NCBI GenBank assembly: GCA_032871835.1
Contig: CM065295.1
Coordinates: 70,488,687 to 70,552,686, forward strand
DNA length: 64,000 nucleotides
Source: Dipteronia dyeriana
Lineage: Eukaryota > Streptophyta > Magnoliopsida > Sapindales > Sapindaceae
Direction of reading: 5' to 3'
The notes beneath the pieces were generated by a model. The model was not told the origin of the DNA, did no database searches, and saw only the letters and a list, made by a program, of their open reading frames with translations. Positions 48,968-58,180 of the stretch are shown here, one piece after another. Position numbers and translations under genes: made by a program. Numbering within the stretch: the first letter of the stretch is position 1; every line of letters begins with the position of its first letter.

Positions 48968-49295
48968 TTCTAGGGAATTTCAACTGTTATTCAACCAGTA
49001 AGTTTTTACATGTCTTTGATACTTTATAGTGATGGGATCCCTCTGATCGACCTGATTCGTTCAGTGTTCTCTTTATCCTGTTTTGAGTCACCAAGTATCC
49101 TAAAAATTTACTCGAGGATACACCAAAAGAGCACTTAGTAGGGTTTAGTTTCATACCGTACTTATCGATCACTTGGAACGATTGTCTCAAGTGGTCGATA
49201 TGTTGCTCCGCTGCTAAAGACTTGACCAGTATATCGTCGATGTAGACCTCCATTATTGAGCCCATCATTTCGGTGAACATTTTATTAACGAGTTG
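48968..49295 (-). pseudogene. Gypsy (Tat-like) reverse transcriptase fragment
   Basis: Minus-strand QLVNKMFTEMMGSIMEVYIDDILVKS with the YxDD catalytic motif as YIDD, then HIDHLRQSFQVIDKYGMKLNPTKCSFGV and FLGYLVT. These are the palm-to-thumb motifs of Tat-type Gypsy RT. The 5' half of RT is missing: upstream sequence is an Athila-like protease region in the same frame. It ends in TGA/TAA-bearing text at about 48970. Confidence 0.85.
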
Positions 49296-49880
49296 TTGCA
49301 ACTCCATGGTAGTGGGCTTCAATCCCTCTAATCCCATATCCTTTAACAATGCTTATGGCATAAGGTTGATTGATGCACCTAAATCCAACATTGCTTTCTC
49401 CCTCCGAGTTTCACTTACTGAGATGGTAACATGGAAACGTCCCAAATCCTTTATATTCGATGGCAATACCATCTCTAGGGTTGCGTTCACTTCCTTGGAG
49501 ATCACTATCATCTCCTTCAATTCCTTCTTTCGGGTCTTAGAATTAAGCTTCTTGAAGAACTTGGCATATGCTGGTATCTTCTTAATGACCTCAAAGAGAG
49601 GAAATCTAACGTTAACCTTCGACAAAATGTCATAGATCTCATTGAAAGTTTGGTTGAGCTTTATCTTCTGAAGCCTTTTCGGAAATGGAATCATAGGTAT
49701 ATAGGGATTCAGAGACTTATGTATCCTTGAGGTGTCCTTTTGACCAACCTCTAGTCCTTTACTATTTCCTAGCCCTACTTGGGCATTTCCACCGTTTCCA
49801 CTCGATCCTGACCCATCTCCCGAAACATTAACATGTCTATCAAAAAATTTAGGTGGAGTTGGGTTAGAAAATATCTTACC
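49296..49880 (-). pseudogene. Gypsy (Athila-like) gag-protease junction fragment
   Basis: Minus-strand YIPMIPFPKRLQKIKLNQTF, IPAYAKFFKKLNSKTRKKEL and AMLDLGASINLMP followed by GLEGLKPTTMELQ. This series, with the D-x-GAS protease motif, is what I know from Athila-lineage elements. One TAA lies just after INLMP (49350-49352). It abuts Tat-like RT in the same frame at about 49295. Confidence 0.75.
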
Positions 49881-50019
49881 ATCTCTCTAACGGACCCAAT
49901 AGCAAACGATTTTTGGATTTTTTGTTATTGATCACTTTGGTTCACTTTGGTGCAAATCTTCTTCTTTTCTGCTTTATTGGTGGATGGTCCAGGTATAGAT
50001 GCATCATGTGCATTAATAC

Positions 50020-50665
50020 TTATGGATCGATCCTTACAATATCAAAATGCCACCACACGAAGCTGTTCTAGTGTTGACTTAGGAATTCGATCAGTGATTG
50101 ATAGATTTCTTTAGGAAACCTCGAGCCGATTTGGACCTTGTGATCTAAATAGTCTGGATGGATCAACACCTTGTCGAGCTTTTCTTTCTTAGGTTGGTTT
50201 AGGTCATGCTTTGGTTCTTGTCTTTGTAGCTGTTATAACTCTGCCTTCTTCTTCTTAAAGGTGTTCTGAAAGCACTCTCTTGACGCTCTATGTTCACCTT
50301 TGATTTCTCTGGCTCCCCACTTGGTAGGAAATTGCAATAACCGGTAGTATGTTGATTGTATGGCTTTCATCTCTTGAATCCAGGGTCACCCTAAGATCAC
50401 GTTGCAGGAGGACTGGTTGTCGAGTACTAGGATGTTGATAAAGAGATTAACTTCTTCTGTAAACACGGGTAGTACGTTCTCTCCGATCGTACTTTTTAGC
50501 TCTCTATTGAACCCTTTTAGCACTGTCGAGCGACTGATGATTTTGGATTCTTCGATCTGTATTTATTTGAGAGCACTGAAAAACAAGATAATGGCGAAGC
50601 TACCATTATCAATTAAAATTCTCTTTGTTAAACACTTTGCAATATATGAAAAAAATAACTAAAGC
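50020..50665 (-). pseudogene. Gypsy (Tat-like) protease to pre-RT fragment
   Basis: Minus-strand RSTVLKGFNRELKSTIGENVLPVF, NVILG(stop)PWIQEMKAIQSTYY, FPTKWGAREIKGEHRASRECF, then HKVQIGSRFPKEIYQSLIEFL and DIVRIDP in other frames. These blocks follow the order of Tat/Ogre-type polyproteins from protease to the start of RT. The in-frame TGA after NVILG fits a CGA to TGA change at an Arg codon. Confidence 0.8.
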
Positions 50666-50774
50666 ATCATGATGAAGGTTAAACAAATCTGATTTGTCCA
50701 GTGCTTTGAAGGTGATTGTCTCGACGACTGCTACTAGTCGTCTCTTCGAGCCATCATTTCTTTCCCCCTTTTAA

Positions 50775-51011
50775 TCAGATATTCTCATAGTCAACCATTC
50801 TTTTTAAGGGCTTATCAACTTCCATCTTGAGGGCTATGCAATCTTTAGTCTTGTGCCCATGATCTCCATGAAAGTCGTACCACCATTTCATGCTTTTAAG
50901 CTCTTGAAGGGCATTCATTTTTCTTAGCCACCTAACTGCATCACCCATCCCTTCCATGAGGGCTACAAGCTTCATTGGTTCGATATTTAGGTTGTACTCT
51001 AGAATCGGCAT
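50775..51011 (-). pseudogene. Gypsy (Tat-like) gag fragment
   Basis: Minus-strand open stretch of about 78 codons containing WYDFHGDHGHKTKDCIALKMEVDKPL, the Tat-type nucleocapsid region (usual form C-x-F-H-x-x-H-G-H-x-x-x-x-C); the first Cys is replaced by Tyr here. Upstream gag is absent because the sequence joins a Copia leader near 51012. Confidence 0.8.
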
Positions 51012-51361
51012 GTGATTTCAGATGTGATGTCATATGATCCATGTAAAAGGATTGAAAATAGAAATGAGGCCACATGAAATACCTGTAAAGCTATTAGCTA
51101 GGATTAGTTTTACCAATTGAGACTATGGAACGAAATTGTTCATATTCTTCTAGTGTGAGTGTTTTGCATGTGCTTGGTGTTGACGTGCTCGTGTGCACGG
51201 CAGCTACGAAAGTTGGTTTGTTTTGACTGTTCTTACCCAATGAATAGTTTTCATTGGACTGATTTCATGTGGAATTATTTATGATGAAGATTGAAAAAGA
51301 TGAAAATTGAAAATAATGGTGAAAAAGAAAGAAAGAGATCAGAATTTTGGCTCTGATACCA
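51012..51361 (-). mobile_element. Copia C3 leader with primer-binding site
   Basis: Minus-strand TGGTATCAGAGCC at 51361-51349 is the initiator-tRNA primer site, followed by a leader rich in tttctttctttttcacc. The element appears cut off near 51012, where Gypsy gag begins; no C3 gag was found. Confidence 0.75.
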
Positions 51362-51443
51362 TATAAGAAAATATGGTGATTGAATACTTTTGTGTGTATC
51401 TTTGTACAATGAGTATATATTTATATAATAGCTTGGAAACTAA

Positions 51444-52390
51444 GGGGTCGTTTGTTTTTTAATATGAGGACTCAAAAATCATAAAATTTTATAAATACTG
51501 AATAGATACTGAAATCTGAACCTAAATGATGTGTTTTTTTATTCTTCACATCTGAATGTAGTATCATCATGTTTGTTTTTTTAAAAAATAAAATTGTCTA
51601 AAAATAAGTAATTATACATTTATACCCATGTTAATAAAATAAAGTAATTTAACATGCAACATTCTTTTTAAGATTTTATATGTTCATCTGTAAACAAAGT
51701 TCAATTTAAGAAAACAAAAAATTTCATCAAAGAATATAATATTGCATGTTCTGTATAGAAATATCTAGTTCAATTTATTGTATAAAAAAAGGTTCAAATT
51801 CAATTTTGCACGTTGTCTACATTTCCGATGCATAAGTCAGGAAACCATTTTTATTTTTTGGTTTTTGGATCATATGCACTGGAAACCAAATACATGATTT
51901 TTTTTTAAATAGGTTCCTGAATTATATGTACTAATTTCTATGCATATTATATATATATATATATAAACAATATTACATTTTCAACCACAAAATAGCTAAA
52001 TAAATAAAATAAAGAGTTCTTAACAGGATTTGGTTTGAGAGAAATTCAATTGTTCAATCATTGGAAGATTTCATTATGGGAGTTTTTTTTTTCCTTTTAG
52101 GGTTTTTTTTTTCCTAAAGGTAGTTTAAAATAATAAATATATAAAACGGAAGAATTCAATACCATATCAAATTAGAATAAATTTGAAATTTTTTTTTTTT
52201 GAAAAGATAGACTTGACAAAATTATTTTAATTGTAATCCATTGAGAATTAAGTTAAAAGTCAGAATTATTTTTTTTTTAAGTTTTTTTTTTTGTTGATAT
52301 TTTGAAATTGTTTGATCACTTAAAAAATAAAAATTAATGAGTTCAATTCAGACTCATTATGTATTAAGTGAAAAAAAAATAAACGACCCC
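51444..52390. mobile_element. MITE with 'ggggtcgtttgttttttaat' ends, 947 bp
   Basis: Left end GGGGTCGTTTGTTTTTT and right end reversed GGGGTCGTTTATTTTTTTTT. Flanks are TAA on the left and TCA on the right, perhaps a 3-bp duplication with one change. The interior has many poly-T runs and no coding potential. Inserted in the C3 LTR. Confidence 0.7.
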
Positions 52391-52423
52391 TCAGTCTAAG
52401 AATTTTACAATAAGGAAAGAATT

Positions 52424-53320
52424 AGTGGCGGGCCCATAAATTTTAATCAGGTAGGACACTTGAATAAAATTAAAATCACAATTATATGGAAAAACACTAA
52501 AAAATTAAGATAATAGTAAAATAGACTTTTTAGATAAAATAAAATAAATAGAACACTTAGAATTAAATAATTTTACATTCAAAAAGAAAAAAAAATATAA
52601 ATAAATAAATAATAAGAAGAAAAACAACATAAATAATGAATTTTTTTAAAAGAATAAATTACAATATAATTTTATAATAAAAAACTTTGTTTTGCATTTC
52701 TAATGAATTCAATTTAAATTTATACAAAAATAACTTATTAATAACGGTTATTAGACATGCTTTTAACTTTTTTATTCTTCATTTATTAGTAAATTATTGA
52801 TTTATTGATTCTTAATAAATTAAAACTATAAAATAAAGAAAAATACTAAGGATAAAATAAAATGAATCATAGTAATAGACTGACTATTTTAATCCAATAA
52901 AGTAAAATATAAGATTTTATGGTTTATTGATCGGACGTGTTACGTATGTCAAATTAAAACTATTAGAAATAATAAAAGTCCAAAATATTAATATATAGTT
53001 TAATATAAAATAAAATTGAATTTAAGTAAACACAAAACGGTAGTTAAGAAATTGGCAACGACGAAATAGAGAAAATGAATCGGAAAATATGGTAAAATAA
53101 ATAAAACATAAAAAATTAAAAGATAAAATTGAATTAAAGAAGTACCTAGATGGGACTTGAACCAAGCACCCTTAGTTCAAAATGAAAGATACACTACCAA
53201 CTATGCTAACATTAGTTAGACATAAACTAGTCATAATAAATATATATATATATAATATATTCAGAATCAATTTTGAGGTAGGTCACGGGCCCTACCTAGG
53301 CTATACGTGGGTCTGCCCCT
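52424..53320 (+). mobile_element. Repeat with tRNA-like segment, copy 2, 897 bp
   Basis: Flanked by the perfect 10-bp duplication GGAAAGAATT (52414-52423 and 53321-53330). Short inverted ends AGTGGCGGGCCC and, reversed, AGGGGCAGACCC. The long duplication suits a Mutator-like element or a retroposon; there is no poly(A) tail, so I favour the former. It carries a minus-strand tRNA-like segment near the right end. Same family as 9186-10769. It sits in the C3 LTR. Confidence 0.8.
53144..53215 (-). other. tRNA-like segment with box A and box B
   Basis: Minus strand: box A TAGCATAGTTGG (53208-53197), then 33 bp, then box B GGTTCAAGTCC (53163-53153), close to Pol III internal promoter consensus and tRNA spacing. 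D-arm and T-arm are recognisable, but acceptor and anticodon stems do not pair convincingly by eye, so I do not call a tRNA gene. Confidence 0.6.
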
Positions 53321-53499
53321 GGAAAGAATTAATGTCTAGATCCTGTGTTAACGGTAATTATATATAAAGAGGGAACGAATAGTCAATAATATAATCAAAG
53401 CAAATAAACTCCCTATGGAAGGTAAACATAATAATAATTCTGCAATCAATCTTGATCAAAATTTTCCTTATATTATGTCTATAATGTTGATTTCTAACA

Positions 53500-53744
53500 A
53501 GAACATTGAGGTTAGTAATAGTTTTATAGGAGACATCTCTTCCTACCTATGGTACCAAAACATTTGAAACAAAAGAAAACTTATTAGGGTACCCTTAACA
53601 AGTTAAATTTGCAAACATCAACATCAAAGATTCAACCCTGACACATGAGTAAAGGTTGAATAGTCAATACAAGGAAAGGAAAATGTGTTTGAAAAGTGGC
53701 TGGATACGTGGGTAATGTATAGAAAACGAGCGTCATGACTAGGC

Positions 53745-53747
<3 letters not shown>
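53500..53747. other. Intergenic, no supported gene
   Basis: Flank to the left end of Copia C3 (outer side). Nothing recognised. Confidence 0.4.

Positions 53748-53824
<77 letters not shown>
53748..53824. repeat. (AT)n microsatellite, about 77 bp
   Basis: Uninterrupted alternating at/ta. It lies at what would be the left tip of the element at 53825-54310 and may have replaced that tip. Confidence 0.98.
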
Positions 53825-53827
<3 letters not shown>

Positions 53828-54310
53828 TGATAATTTTATTTTAAAAGTGTTGAAATTAGTTATAATAACTGAAATAGATATGATTTTAAAACTTTATTTT
53901 TTTTTTCTTTTTCATTAATAATATATATTTAATCAATATTTAAGTAGAATGTTTAAATTAGAAATAAAAAATTCCATAAGATAAAAACAAATATTTTATA
54001 AATATTTTATAAATCAAATCAATATTTAATTAGAATATTTAATTTAAGATGAAATAAGGTATATAAATAATTATAATTTAATTTCATAAGGATAATAATG
54101 ATATTTTAAAAGATTCATCAAACGCTGAAATAAATTATTCTATAATCACTTTCAAAAAGTAAGCCCCCCACGTACTTCTCAAAATCACTATTAAAACTTG
54201 TCAAATTATCAATTAATCACTTTTGGAAGTTTTTCCAAACATAATTTTATAGCAAAATTATAAAATAAGCCGATTTTAACTTCCAAAAAGGAATATCAAA
54301 CTAGCCCTTA
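53825..54310. mobile_element. PIF-Harbinger-type MITE, relative of 41462-42396
   Basis: Right end AATATCAAACTAGCCC followed by TTA (54311-54313 region), like the relative. The left end begins tgtttgataattttattttaaaag directly after the microsatellite, without the expected terminal G/C bases. Confidence 0.55.
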
Positions 54311-54752
54311 ATATATTTTCTTCAAAGATTATCCACCTAGAGATTACACCAATTTTATCATAATTTTATATTATCCAAGTTTATTTCTTTTAACCTATTA
54401 TTTATGATAAATAACTTAAAAAAAATATTAATCACGATACCGCTTTTAACATCATTGTTGAACCATAATGTTTATTTTTATTTTATAAAACCCAAACAAT
54501 TTCTAAATCATTGTTCATCACATTTTTTTTTATAAAAAAACAAATTATTTGTTATATCTTAATCATGAATAATATCTTATCATTATTACTTGAAAATGGT
54601 CTGGGATTTGTTAAATTGTTTTTATTTAGTTGTTTTAATCATATAAAATGAAAATATATAACAGGGGTATACATGTCAAATTATTTGTTTTTAAACCATT
54701 TATCTTTAAAAAAACAAACAAGTTGACTTTCTATTCATATATGATAAAATAA
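54311..54752. other. AT-rich intergenic, nothing recognised
   Basis: No coding or structural signal that I can support. Confidence 0.4.
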
Positions 54753-54991
54753 GTGATAATTATCCTAATGACCATAAATTTGGACCATCACTATCAGAAT
54801 GACCATTAGATAGAGAATTGGTTTCAAAATTACCATTTTAGACGAACACTATTACACTAATGACTATTCCATCCAATTAGTGGTATTTTGATAAATAAAT
54901 GGATGATATTAATTCATTTTAGATGTTTTTTGGAAATCAATTTTTTCTTTTATTTTTTTAAACGAATAATTATATTTAGTATGTGTATACG

Positions 54992-55037
<46 letters not shown>

Positions 55038-55352
55038 TTTTTGAGAAGATTAATGCTATAAAATCTAAAAATTCTAAAAAATATATGTGTGATAAGTTGA
55101 AAAGAAATATATAAATGCTTGAGATATGCTATATGTATACGTAAATACATACATTAAATATAATTATTCGTTTAAAAAAACATCTAAAATAAATTAATAT
55201 CATTCATTTACTTACCAAAATACCATTCGTTAAATGGAATTTGATGAAATGACCATTGGTGTAATAATGTTTACTAAAAATGATAATTTTGAAACCAATT
55301 CCCATTTAATGGCCATTTTAATAGTGGTGATCCAAATTGACGACCACCGGGG
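54753..55352. mobile_element. Foldback element with arms over 200 bp
   Basis: The left arm (attatcctaatgaccataaatttggacca ... gaattggtttcaaaattacc ... attaattcattttagatgtttttt) pairs with the reverse complement of the right arm through most of 54753-54960 and 55140-55352. The loop contains an (AT)n run at 54996-55035. Looks like a MITE with very long inverted repeats; target duplication not certain. Confidence 0.8.
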
Positions 55353-55525
55353 TAATTATAAAAAAAAAAAACAAATATGTCATTCAGTTTTAGGTTTCAA
55401 TCATTGCTTAGTATTCATTCCGTTCTATTCAGTTTTAAGATAAAAAAACAAACGATCATTAGTCTAAGTTTAAGAGAAAATCTTCAGTATTTTGACACAT
55501 CAATGTGTTAGATTTTTTATTTCAG

Positions 55526-55642
55526 TAATGCTAGTCGATCCAAAAATTTAGTCTAAATTTCAATCCAAATGATGTGATAAGTGGTTTTTTCATTAACCAT
55601 ATCATCTCATATTGTATATGGTGATAACAACTCATTTATCAT
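55526..55642. mobile_element. Half copy of foldback MITE 'caatccaaaaatttag...'
   Basis: Matches the left arm and centre of 23670-23836 (cgatccaaaaatttagtctaaatttcaatccaaatgatgtg) and then stops before the second arm. Confidence 0.7.
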
Positions 55643-56197
55643 GGGATATAAATATCTTCTTTTTTTTTCAGACCTTCTATTTCTTATTTTTTCTCTCGCT
55701 TTCACTGAATTGATTTGTTTAATTTTTTAAAATCTAACTTATATTGATGTGTCAGAATATCAGAGACCGATGCAACCCTCAATTGTTGCACCACCGAATA
55801 TTTCGAGTCCAGTTCTCTTTAAGTTACTCCCTTGACATGCGTTTATGGAAAGATAAAATTATCTGATAGATAACAGAGTTTAGATAATTTTATCCCCTAT
55901 AAACACATGTCGTATTTTTGAAACTCGATAATAATGCCCACCCGTGAGCAGAAGTGAACTCGAATATTTTCTCTTCAAGTTCAGAAATTATTTTGAGTCA
56001 TCCTATGCATGTTATAAGTGTAATACACGTGTTCTTATTGCATGCGGTGCTGAAATGGACACGGTTCTTAAGATATAATTATGTGACCAACGACTGTCAA
56101 CTACCGAGTTACGAGATGCCCGAGAGAAATTGGGCCAGTTGTTGGCTGGCCCATGGATCTGTTGGGCCAGGCTTCGTATTGTTTGTTATGGCCTGAA
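55643..56197. other. Intergenic, no supported gene
   Basis: Includes an inverted pair (gttactcccttgacatgcg / aacacatgtcg and ataaaattatctgat / gataattttatcccct, 55829-55905), likely a small MITE. A plus-strand frame at 55954-56196 is unrecognised. Confidence 0.3.
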
Positions 56198-56672
56198 TTA
56201 TAGCCCAATATCGTTGTGATCCGTAATAGAAACGATTGACCAGTCAACCATCTTTCTGACGTGGCAATCGGTGGGTCCCTGTTGACTTATCAAATGCTGG
56301 TAATGTGGCACATATACAAAAATTTCCAGTATAACAGGTACTATCACATGTATATGTTCCTGATTCAAAGGCTCGTTGCTGTTGATCAGCTCCAGGATTT
56401 CATTAGCAGAATCTAGATGCTTCTGGGATTCAAGATTCTGATGAAAGCTACCGTTATTATTAATCACAATATTGTTTGATTTCATCAGAAATTGGTGAAC
56501 CTCCCAATCTGCATTTTCTACTTAAATTACCAAGCTTGGAATATTGAACTGACTGATGACCCCCCCTTGAGATTTCCAGGCCTCCAGAGTTCTGTGTCAT
56601 TGACTTCAACATTCTTCTATCTCGTTCTATATAAACATTATGTATAGTCAAATTCCAACTTTTGGAGGACAT
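56198..56672 (-). other. Two overlapping unassigned open frames, possible gene remnant
   Basis: Minus-strand ATG frames of 70 codons (56672-56460) and 95 codons (56485-56198) overlap by 26 bp in different frames. They are Asn/Ser/Gln-rich in part (SNNIVINNNGSF, LESQKHLDSANEILELINSNEP) with less AT bias than the flanks. I recognise no domain. They could be exons of an unknown gene joined by a frameshift, or chance. It lies downstream of the RGF gene on the same strand. Confidence 0.25.
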
Positions 56673-57108
56673 ATAAACAAATAGCGAATGGTAGACTGGT
56701 AGAGGTCTAGTGGGAGATAGACCTGATCAACTTTCAAGTACCGTTCTCTTGAAGTTTGTTCAACAATATAGAATAGGGTATGTTCCAAATTACATGTCAA
56801 ATAACTGTTTATCTTTTTTTTTTTTTTATATCCTTAATTATAAAAGAAGAAAAGACAAATAAATGTAAAGAACACGTACAGTGTTAACTTTGCAACTCAA
56901 AAAGGAAATATTTTTCAACATTAAGTTTCTTTTTTGTTTACACGTATGATATTTCCGCTCATGAACTCATCAATACAACACCTATTTTTAAAAAAATAAA
57001 ATAAGAACTAACTGGTAACAAAATTGGAGAATTTGGTGATATATATTATTGTCACGAAATATCTCTTAGTATCTAAAAAAAAAATATTTGGCTTTCACAT
57101 CGCTTCCC
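56673..57108. other. 3' flank of the RGF gene
   Basis: AT-rich; no gene. It should contain the 3' UTR of the minus-strand gene but no poly(A) signal stands out. Confidence 0.4.
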
Positions 57109-57627
57109 TCAATTATTTCTAGGTGGGTGAGATTTAGGGACATGATAATCAGCACTAAAAGCTGTGAAACCACCCATTTTGACCTTCATAGAAGGAGAAC
57201 CTGTTCTATTTCTGAGTTTGCATTCTACATTCAAAATTCCTATTCTTCTATATTGGTGGTTACAGTATCCAACAGAATGGGCTGCATCTGAAATAATTGC
57301 TGAATCTTCCTCTTTAATCATCTCCTTAACCATCATTTTCCGTCCTCCAAGCTTAGTGCTTTCATCTTCTGCCGCGCTTGGAACTCCATCGAGTTTTTCA
57401 ACCGTCACCAAGCTCCCTGCTAATCCCATCTGAGCTGCTACAATTTCTACAAAATTCAACAAAACTTTCTAATATAAGCTTAATGAAATATCATTAAAAT
57501 TAGTGACAAAAAATGATTTTGAAAAGAGTTAACTTATAATACCTCTGTGGGTATGTGCACTGGCGTCTCTTAAATGTAGAACAACCAACACAAGTAGAAA
57601 GCTTACAAGCCTTATGATCAACATCAT
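57109..57627 (-). CDS. Root meristem growth factor (RGF/GLV/CLEL) peptide precursor, two exons
   Basis: Exon 1 is 57627-57543 and exon 2 is 57446-57109; the 96-bp intron has GT...AG borders and phase matches (28 codons plus one base, completed to a Glu codon). The joined frame encodes 140 residues. Residues 1-24 (MMLIIRLVSFLLVLVVL...DASA) form a signal peptide. The middle is variable and basic/acidic, as usual for propeptides. Residues 128-140 are DYHVPKSHPPRNN, directly before TGA, matching the 13-residue RGF motif: Asp-Tyr for tyrosine sulfation, Pro residues, and a His-Pro-Pro-Arg-x-Asn end. The family's mature peptide acts in the apoplast on leucine-rich-repeat receptor kinases (RGFR/RGI) to maintain root meristem and gravitropic growth. 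A TATA box lies at 57720-57712. No damage seen. Member assignment within the family is not possible by eye. Confidence 0.9.
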
Positions 57628-57710
57628 TTTTTTGTCTTCCTTTCTTCTTAGGGTATGCTTCAACGACAAGACGACATAGAGGAATCAAAGTGAAAGAGAA
57701 GAGGGTCTTT

Positions 57711-57720
57711 AAATTTATAG
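57711..57720 (-). promoter_or_regulatory. TATA box of the RGF gene
   Basis: Minus-strand CTATAAATT lies about 90 bp before the ATG at 57627, giving a leader of about 60 bases. Confidence 0.65.
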
Positions 57721-58180
57721 AGTCCAAACAAACTCAAGTCAAAAGCCCGGGTCCCAACACTTGCTTGGGTTCCTATTTTCATGATAAAATAAGATTAAGG
57801 GCCAGCTGAGCTAGCTAAACAATAAGCTGTTAACTTGGGGAATGACGATGAGAAAAGAAAAAAAAGAAAGCAGTGTTCAAAAGCCTTGAAAGGAAAAAGT
57901 TTAAATGTTTTTGATGAAAAGGTGCAGAGGTGTAGGATCATCGCGTGGAATGGAAGATACGGGTGTTAGCGCCTGTCTGCCGCCATGCATGCAACGAGGA
58001 GGGGTTTGTCTTGCTTTTTTTCAATTTTATATTTTTGCAAGTCTAGCTAGTCCCCAACTCCCCATACAAACAAGTGTTTTCTATTTCACACACTGCCTGG
58101 TGTCGGTTTTAAAAGAAATTAATAAACAATTTTGCCACCATTACTTGTCATTTATATAAGGATTTGATGCAAAACGGAAG
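57721..58180. other. RGF gene upstream region
   Basis: Contains possible promoter sequence, including two gcatgc words near 57985-57993. A plus-strand frame at 57905-58159 is unrecognised and probably chance. Confidence 0.4.

Larger units (their letters stand above)
51362..53499 (-). mobile_element. Copia C3 5' LTR, interrupted by two elements
   Basis: On the minus strand the LTR starts TGTTAGAAATCAAC at 53499 and ends cttata next to the primer site at 51362 (CA end decayed to TA). LTR pieces are 53499-53331, 52423-52391 and 51443-51362, totalling about 285 bp, a normal Copia length. The last piece has the TATA-like ctattatataaatatatac. Inserted between are the elements at 52424-53320 and 51444-52390. 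No 3' LTR of C3 was found. Confidence 0.7.

Noticed and set aside
53144..53215. tRNA gene
   Set aside because: Box A and B are good, but acceptor and anticodon stems do not pair by eye, and the segment is part of a repeated mobile element.
57905..58159. 84-codon plus-strand frame upstream of the RGF gene
   Set aside because: It lies in the divergent promoter region, with no recognisable domain, signal or splice context.
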